64,000 bases of DNA from Frankia canadensis (GTDB lineage: Bacteria > Actinomycetota > Actinomycetes > Frankiales > Frankiaceae). The notes beneath the pieces were generated by a model. That model ran no database searches. It was not told the DNA's origin and saw only the letters and a list, made by a program, of their open reading frames with translations. Where the stretch lies: assembly GCF_900197875.1 (NCBI RefSeq), contig NZ_FZMO01000112.1, positions 62,001 to 126,000 of the forward strand, written 5' to 3'. Of the stretch, positions 60,670-64,000 are shown in pieces. A program made the position numbers and the translations under genes. Each line of letters begins with the position of its first letter. Positions within the stretch are counted from its first letter, which is position 1.

Positions 60670-61051
60670 CGCTGCTCCTTGTCGATGAGGTGGCTTCCTG
60701 GCCCTGCTCTGTATCGGTCATACCATTGACGTTCAGTATAGTTTGAGCGCGGTCGGGCTGTGTCGAATCCGCCGGGTGTCGCGAGCCCGGTGCCGGCCTG
60801 TCGCCCGGCCTGACCTGGTGGATGGGCGGGTAGGCCCGCCGCGCGGGACGGCGCCGCGGCGCCGCGGGTCGGATCGCTGAGGGCGGTGGCTCGCTCGCGG
60901 ACGGACAGGGGCGGTCGCCGCGCAAGGGGTAGAAAAGCCCCTCTTCCGGGTGATGGGTTCGGTGTGAGTCCACTCACATGATGGACGCAATCCACTTCGA
61001 GCCGGGCCGCCGCGATCAGACGGCGACCGCCCCTGACGCAGGGAGCGCCTC
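60670..61051. other. Divergent promoter region between MDR and P450 genes
   Basis: About 380 bases. The left third carries the operator-like site at 60715-60725 and an AT-rich patch (gttcagtatagtttg, 60731-60745), which on the minus strand offers TATACT as a -10 box for the MDR gene. The rest, up to the GGGAGC ribosome site of the P450 at about 61041, shows no recognisable gene or second operator. Confidence 0.55.
60715..60725. promoter_or_regulatory. FadR/GntR-type operator site (CGGTCATACCA)
   Basis: GGTCATACC core identical to the site at 35543, within atcggtcataccattgac. It is the rightmost member of the series and may serve both the MDR gene and the divergent P450 operon. Confidence 0.6.
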
Positions 61052-62377
61052 ATGACCATCGCGGACAGCACGCTGATCGTCGACGTCCCGGAGGAGATCG
61101 CCAGGCTGGTCGCCCTCCCCGAGGGCCACCGGGAGGACGCGCCGCTGTTCGAGGCGTACCGGTGGCTGCGTGAGAACGCCCCGCTGGCGAAGGTGTCCGT
61201 CGAGGGTTACGAGCCGATCTGGCTCGTCACCAAGCACGCGGACATCATGGAGATCGAGCGGCAGCCGGCGATCTTCACCAGTGGCGGCGGCGAGGCTCCG
61301 GGCTCGCACAACCCGATCCTGCAGAACCAGGCTGGTGACGAGTTCACGAAATCGTTGACCGGTGGCAGCCTGCGGATCCTCGAGACCCTCACCTACCTCG
61401 ACCCGCCCGAGCACACGATGGTCAAGGACATCGCCAACGAATGGTTCCGGCCGGTGTCGCTGAAGAAGTGGGAGGACCGCATCCGGGAGCTGGCCCGGCA
61501 GGCGATCGCCAAGCACCTGCGGCCCGGCTCGAACGACCTGGATCTGGTGGCCGGCTTCACCCTCGGCTACCCGCTGCACGTCATCATGACGCTCTTCGGC
61601 GTGCCGGCCGAGGACGAGCCGCGCATGATGGCGCTCACCCAGGAGTTCTTCGGCACCGCCGACCCCGAGGCCCAGCGCGCCGACACCGAGCCGCTCACGC
61701 CCGAGGCCGCGGCCCAGCAGTGGTCGGCCGCCATCCGCGACTTCTATGCCTACTTCGACACCTTCGTCGACGCCCGGCGCGCCGAACCCAGGGACGACCT
61801 CGCCTCGATCATCGCGAACGCCCGTACGCCCGACGGCGAGCTGTTCCCGAGGGAGGTCGCGTACGGCTGGTTCATCGCGATCTCGACAGCCGGTCACGAC
61901 ACGACGTCGAGCACCCTGTCCGGCATCCTCGAGGCGCTCGCGCAGCACCCCGAGCAGCTGGCCGCGGTGAAGGCGGACCTCTCGCTCATCCCCGACCTGG
62001 TGAACGAGGGCCTGCGCTGGGTGTCGCCGGTGAAGCACTTCGTCCGGCAGGCCAGCCAGGACTACGTGCTGCGGGGCCAGCAGATCACCGCGGGTGACCG
62101 TTTCATGCTCCTCTACCAGTCGGCCAACCGTGACACCGACGTGTTCGACGCTCCGGACGAGTTCCGCTTCGACCGCCGGCCCAACCGCCACATCGCCTTC
62201 GGCTACGGCCCCCACATGTGCATCGGTCAGCACCTGGCCAAGCTGGAGCTGCGGGTGATGCTGGAGGAGCTGCTGCCCCGGCTCGTGTCGATCGAGGTCA
62301 CCGGCCCGCGCAAGGTCGTCCAGACGAACTTCGTCGGTGGGCTTCGCCGGCTTCCGGTGAGTCTGGAACTGGCGTGA
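61052..62377 (+). CDS. Cytochrome P450 (bacterial class I)
   Basis: A 441-residue soluble P450. The I-helix oxygen-activation motif [11 protein letters not shown] is near residues 278-288, ExxR appears as EGLRW near 319, and the heme-binding loop [15 protein letters not shown] places the ligand Cys near 389. The B-C region [20 protein letters not shown] is typical of the group that includes P450terp (CYP108), but family assignment is tentative. GCAGGGAGC precedes ATG 61052. With the reductase and ferredoxin downstream it forms a complete class I monooxygenase, which inserts one oxygen atom into an unactivated C-H bond of a probably cyclic or terpenoid substrate. Confidence 0.93.
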   Translation: MTIADSTLIVDVPEEIARLVALPEGHREDAPLFEAYRWLRENAPLAKVSVEGYEPIWLVTKHADIMEIERQPAIFTSGGGEAPGSHNPILQNQAGDEFTKSLTGGSLRILETLTYLDPPEHTMVKDIANEWFRPVSLKKWEDRIRELARQAIAKHLRPGSNDLDLVAGFTLGYPLHVIMTLFGVPAEDEPRMMALTQEFFGTADPEAQRADTEPLTPEAAAQQWSAAIRDFYAYFDTFVDARRAEPRDDLASIIANARTPDGELFPREVAYGWFIAISTAGHDTTSSTLSGILEALAQHPEQLAAVKADLSLIPDLVNEGLRWVSPVKHFVRQASQDYVLRGQQITAGDRFMLLYQSANRDTDVFDAPDEFRFDRRPNRHIAFGYGPHMCIGQHLAKLELRVMLEELLPRLVSIEVTGPRKVVQTNFVGGLRRLPVSLELA

Positions 62378-63618
62378 CCGATCGGGCTGGTACGGCCGGC
62401 CGGGTCGTCGTGGTCGGCGCCGGTCACGCGGGGGGCACGTTCGCGGCTCTGCTCTGCCAGGCGGGATTCTCCGGCGAGGTGGTGGTCTTCGGCGACGAAC
62501 TGGACCCGCCCTACCACCGCCCGCCTCTCTCCAAGGAGTTCCTGAGCGGGCCGTTGGAGAAATGGCTGCGCGAGCCGGCCTTCTACGCGGAGCAGGGCGT
62601 CGCGCTGAGGCTGGGTGAGCGGGTCGTGCAGATCGATCGCGCGGCCGCGACGGTCACCTCGGAGAACGGACGGACCTGGTCCTACGACCATCTGGTGCTG
62701 GCCACCGGCGCGGCCTCCCGCTGGCTCGACGTGCCCGGCGCGGACCTCGACGGCGTCGGGATGCTGCGCTCGCTCGTCGACGCGCGGGTACTGCGCGACC
62801 GGGTCCGCGCAGCGGGATCGGTCGCGGTGGTCGGTGGCGGCTACATAGGGCTGGAGGTCGCGGCCGCGGTGCGGGGGAACGGCACCCCCGCCACCGTCAT
62901 CGAGCGGGAGGACCGGATCCTGGCGCGCGTCGCCAGCGCCGAGCTGTCCGCGATCCTCGCGCGCTTCCACTCCGAGCGCGGCACAGCCGTGATGACCGAC
63001 AGTGTGGTGCGACGGTTCGACGGGGAGGCCGGCCGGCTGCGTGCCGTCGTCGTCACCGGGCCCGACGGGGACGAGCGGCACGTGCCCTGCGACGTCGCGG
63101 TCGTCGGTGTCGGCGCGGTGCCGCGCGACAAGCTCGCCCGGTCCGCCAGGCTGACGTGCGACAACGGCATCGTCGTCGACGACGGGGCCCGCACGGACGA
63201 CCCGAGGATCCTCGCGATCGGGGATGTCACCAGCCGGCCGGTCCGCGGCGTCACCGGCCGCATGCGCCTGGAGAGCATTCCCAGCGCGGTCGAGCAGGCC
63301 AGGCAGGCCGTCGCGACGGTGCTCGGCGGGCCGGCGGTCGAGCCGGAGGTCCCCTGGTTCTGGTCCGATCAGTTCGATCTCAAACTCAAGATCGCCGGCG
63401 TGCTGCGCGGGACGTTCGCGACCGTGGTGCGCGGCGATCCCGGCGCGGGGCGGTTCGCGCTGTTCCACCACCGCGAGGGCGTGCTGGTGGCTGTGGAGAC
63501 CGCGAACGCGCCCGCCGACTTCATGGCCGGCCGTCGCCTGCTCACCGCCGGCCGGCCCGTCGACCCCGGCCGGCTCGCGGACCAACGGATCGGCCTGCGT
63601 GATCTCGTGACCGTCTGA
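62374..63618 (+). CDS. FAD-dependent ferredoxin reductase (putidaredoxin/rhodocoxin reductase-like)
   Basis: A 414-residue flavoprotein starting at GTG 62374 within the P450 stop. [20 protein letters not shown] binds [18 protein letters not shown] is the family signature, [17 protein letters not shown] binds [18 protein letters not shown] closes the FAD site, and [17 protein letters not shown] is the C-terminal landmark. It transfers electrons from NADH to the [2Fe-2S] ferredoxin encoded next. The stop codon lies inside the first unit of a 9-bp tandem repeat. Confidence 0.94.
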   Translation: MTDRAGTAGRVVVVGAGHAGGTFAALLCQAGFSGEVVVFGDELDPPYHRPPLSKEFLSGPLEKWLREPAFYAEQGVALRLGERVVQIDRAAATVTSENGRTWSYDHLVLATGAASRWLDVPGADLDGVGMLRSLVDARVLRDRVRAAGSVAVVGGGYIGLEVAAAVRGNGTPATVIEREDRILARVASAELSAILARFHSERGTAVMTDSVVRRFDGEAGRLRAVVVTGPDGDERHVPCDVAVVGVGAVPRDKLARSARLTCDNGIVVDDGARTDDPRILAIGDVTSRPVRGVTGRMRLESIPSAVEQARQAVATVLGGPAVEPEVPWFWSDQFDLKLKIAGVLRGTFATVVRGDPGAGRFALFHHREGVLVAVETANAPADFMAGRRLLTAGRPVDPGRLADQRIGLRDLVTV

Positions 63619-63656
63619 CCCGTCTGACCCGTCTGACCCGTCTGACCCGTCTGACC
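63612..63656. repeat. 9-bp tandem repeat (cgtctgacc x5) at the reductase stop codon
   Basis: Five perfect head-to-tail copies. The reductase TGA is in the first copy, so each unit supplies another in-register stop. A C-rich degenerate stretch follows to about 63735. Confidence 0.95.
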
Positions 63657-63756
63657 ACTGCCTCCGCGCCCCCCTGACCTCGCGCCTGCGCGCCCCCGCA
63701 ACCTCGCGCCCCCGCGACCTCGAACGACCAAGACCACCGCCTGAGGAGTAACCAAC

Positions 63757-64000
63757 GTGCCGGCGATCACCTACGTCCTGCCGGACGGCACCGAGAAGAC
63801 CATCGACGTCCCGATCGGTATGTCGATCATGGATGGCTCGGTTCGCAACAACCTGCCCGGCATCGTCGCCGAATGCGGAGGCGGATGTTCCTGCGCGACC
63901 TGCCACGTGCACGTCGACGCGCAGACCCGCGCGTTGTTCGACGAGCCCGCCGGGGAGGAGACCGATCTCCTCGAGTTCCTCGACGGTGCCGACGGGGACT
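63757..64000 (+). CDS. [2Fe-2S] ferredoxin, putidaredoxin type (runs off the window)
   Basis: The first 81 residues of a vertebrate/putidaredoxin-type ferredoxin: AITYVLPDGTEKTIDVPIGM, then VAECGGGCSCATCHVHV, giving the C-x5-C-x2-C cluster ligands (with an additional Cys between), and PAGEETDLLEFL. The fourth ligand is beyond the window edge. GTG 63757 has GAGGAG upstream. It shuttles single electrons from the reductase at 62374 to the P450 at 61052. Confidence 0.93.
   Translation, partial: MPAITYVLPDGTEKTIDVPIGMSIMDGSVRNNLPGIVAECGGGCSCATCHVHVDAQTRALFDEPAGEETDLLEFLDGADGD

Noticed and set aside
38250-61051. Steroid catabolism cluster
   Set aside because: Some chains resemble FadE proteins of cholesterol degradation, but no Kst, Hsa, Ksh, KstD or Mce genes are in the window.

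Overview
The window is chromosomal DNA from a high-GC actinobacterium. GTG starts are frequent, ribosome sites are GGAGG-like, many genes overlap by ATGA or GTGA, and a DUF3068/PorA-type membrane protein is present. Frankia or a related soil actinobacterium fits, but nothing in the sequence fixes the genus. Almost every gene handles acyl-CoA thioesters: five acyl-CoA synthetases, six acyl-CoA dehydrogenase-family proteins, seven crotonases, four short-chain dehydrogenases, a thiolase, a CoA-transferase, HMG-CoA-lyase-type enzymes (one partial), a biotin-dependent acyl-CoA carboxylase and a B12-dependent acyl-CoA mutase. A class I cytochrome P450 with its reductase and ferredoxin closes the window.

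Left part (1-21.9 kb): a partial HMG-CoA lyase-type gene and an acyl-CoA synthetase (minus); a crotonase, a double-headed TetR regulator and two overlapping GAF-LuxR regulators (plus); then a divergent pair made of an acyl-CoA-dehydrogenase-fold protein and a plus-strand run of two SnoaL-like proteins, a ligase, a flavin reductase, an aldehyde dehydrogenase, an acyl-CoA dehydrogenase, carboxyltransferase, biotin carboxylase/BCCP and a crotonase. The last four are ordered like leucine/isovalerate (liu) or acyclic-terpene (atu) operons. An SDR/TetR divergon with three palindromic operators and a CBS-domain protein follow.

Middle (22-27.3 kb): a mosaic stretch with two tandem imine-reductase-family genes (one Tyr-type, one Asp-type) divergent from an HxlR regulator, a decapitated aminotransferase, a DHA2-type MFS exporter, a structured 3' region with a strong terminator, an isolated acyl carrier protein and a 138-bp remnant of an SDR gene.

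Right part (27.3-64 kb): a catabolic supercluster. A minus-strand operon of about 11 kb (53.3 to 42.2 kb), together with the 42.1-38.2 kb operon, carries homologues of BadK, BadH and BadI (hydration, oxidation and hydrolytic ring opening of cyclohexanecarboxyl-CoA), a 2,4-dienoyl-CoA-reductase-like SDR and a MeaA-type mutase. A FadR-subfamily GntR repressor with an FCD domain is encoded at 54.6 kb. Near-palindromic 11-bp sites resembling TGGTCnnACCA lie just upstream of most transcription units between 27.3 and 60.7 kb, including the repressor gene itself. I saw none at promoters left of 27 kb. My reading is a locally regulated pathway in which a P450 system functionalises a cyclic or terpenoid substrate, ligases make the CoA ester, and ring beta-oxidation with hydrolytic cleavage yields a branched dicarboxyl-CoA. 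The substrate is not determined by the sequence.
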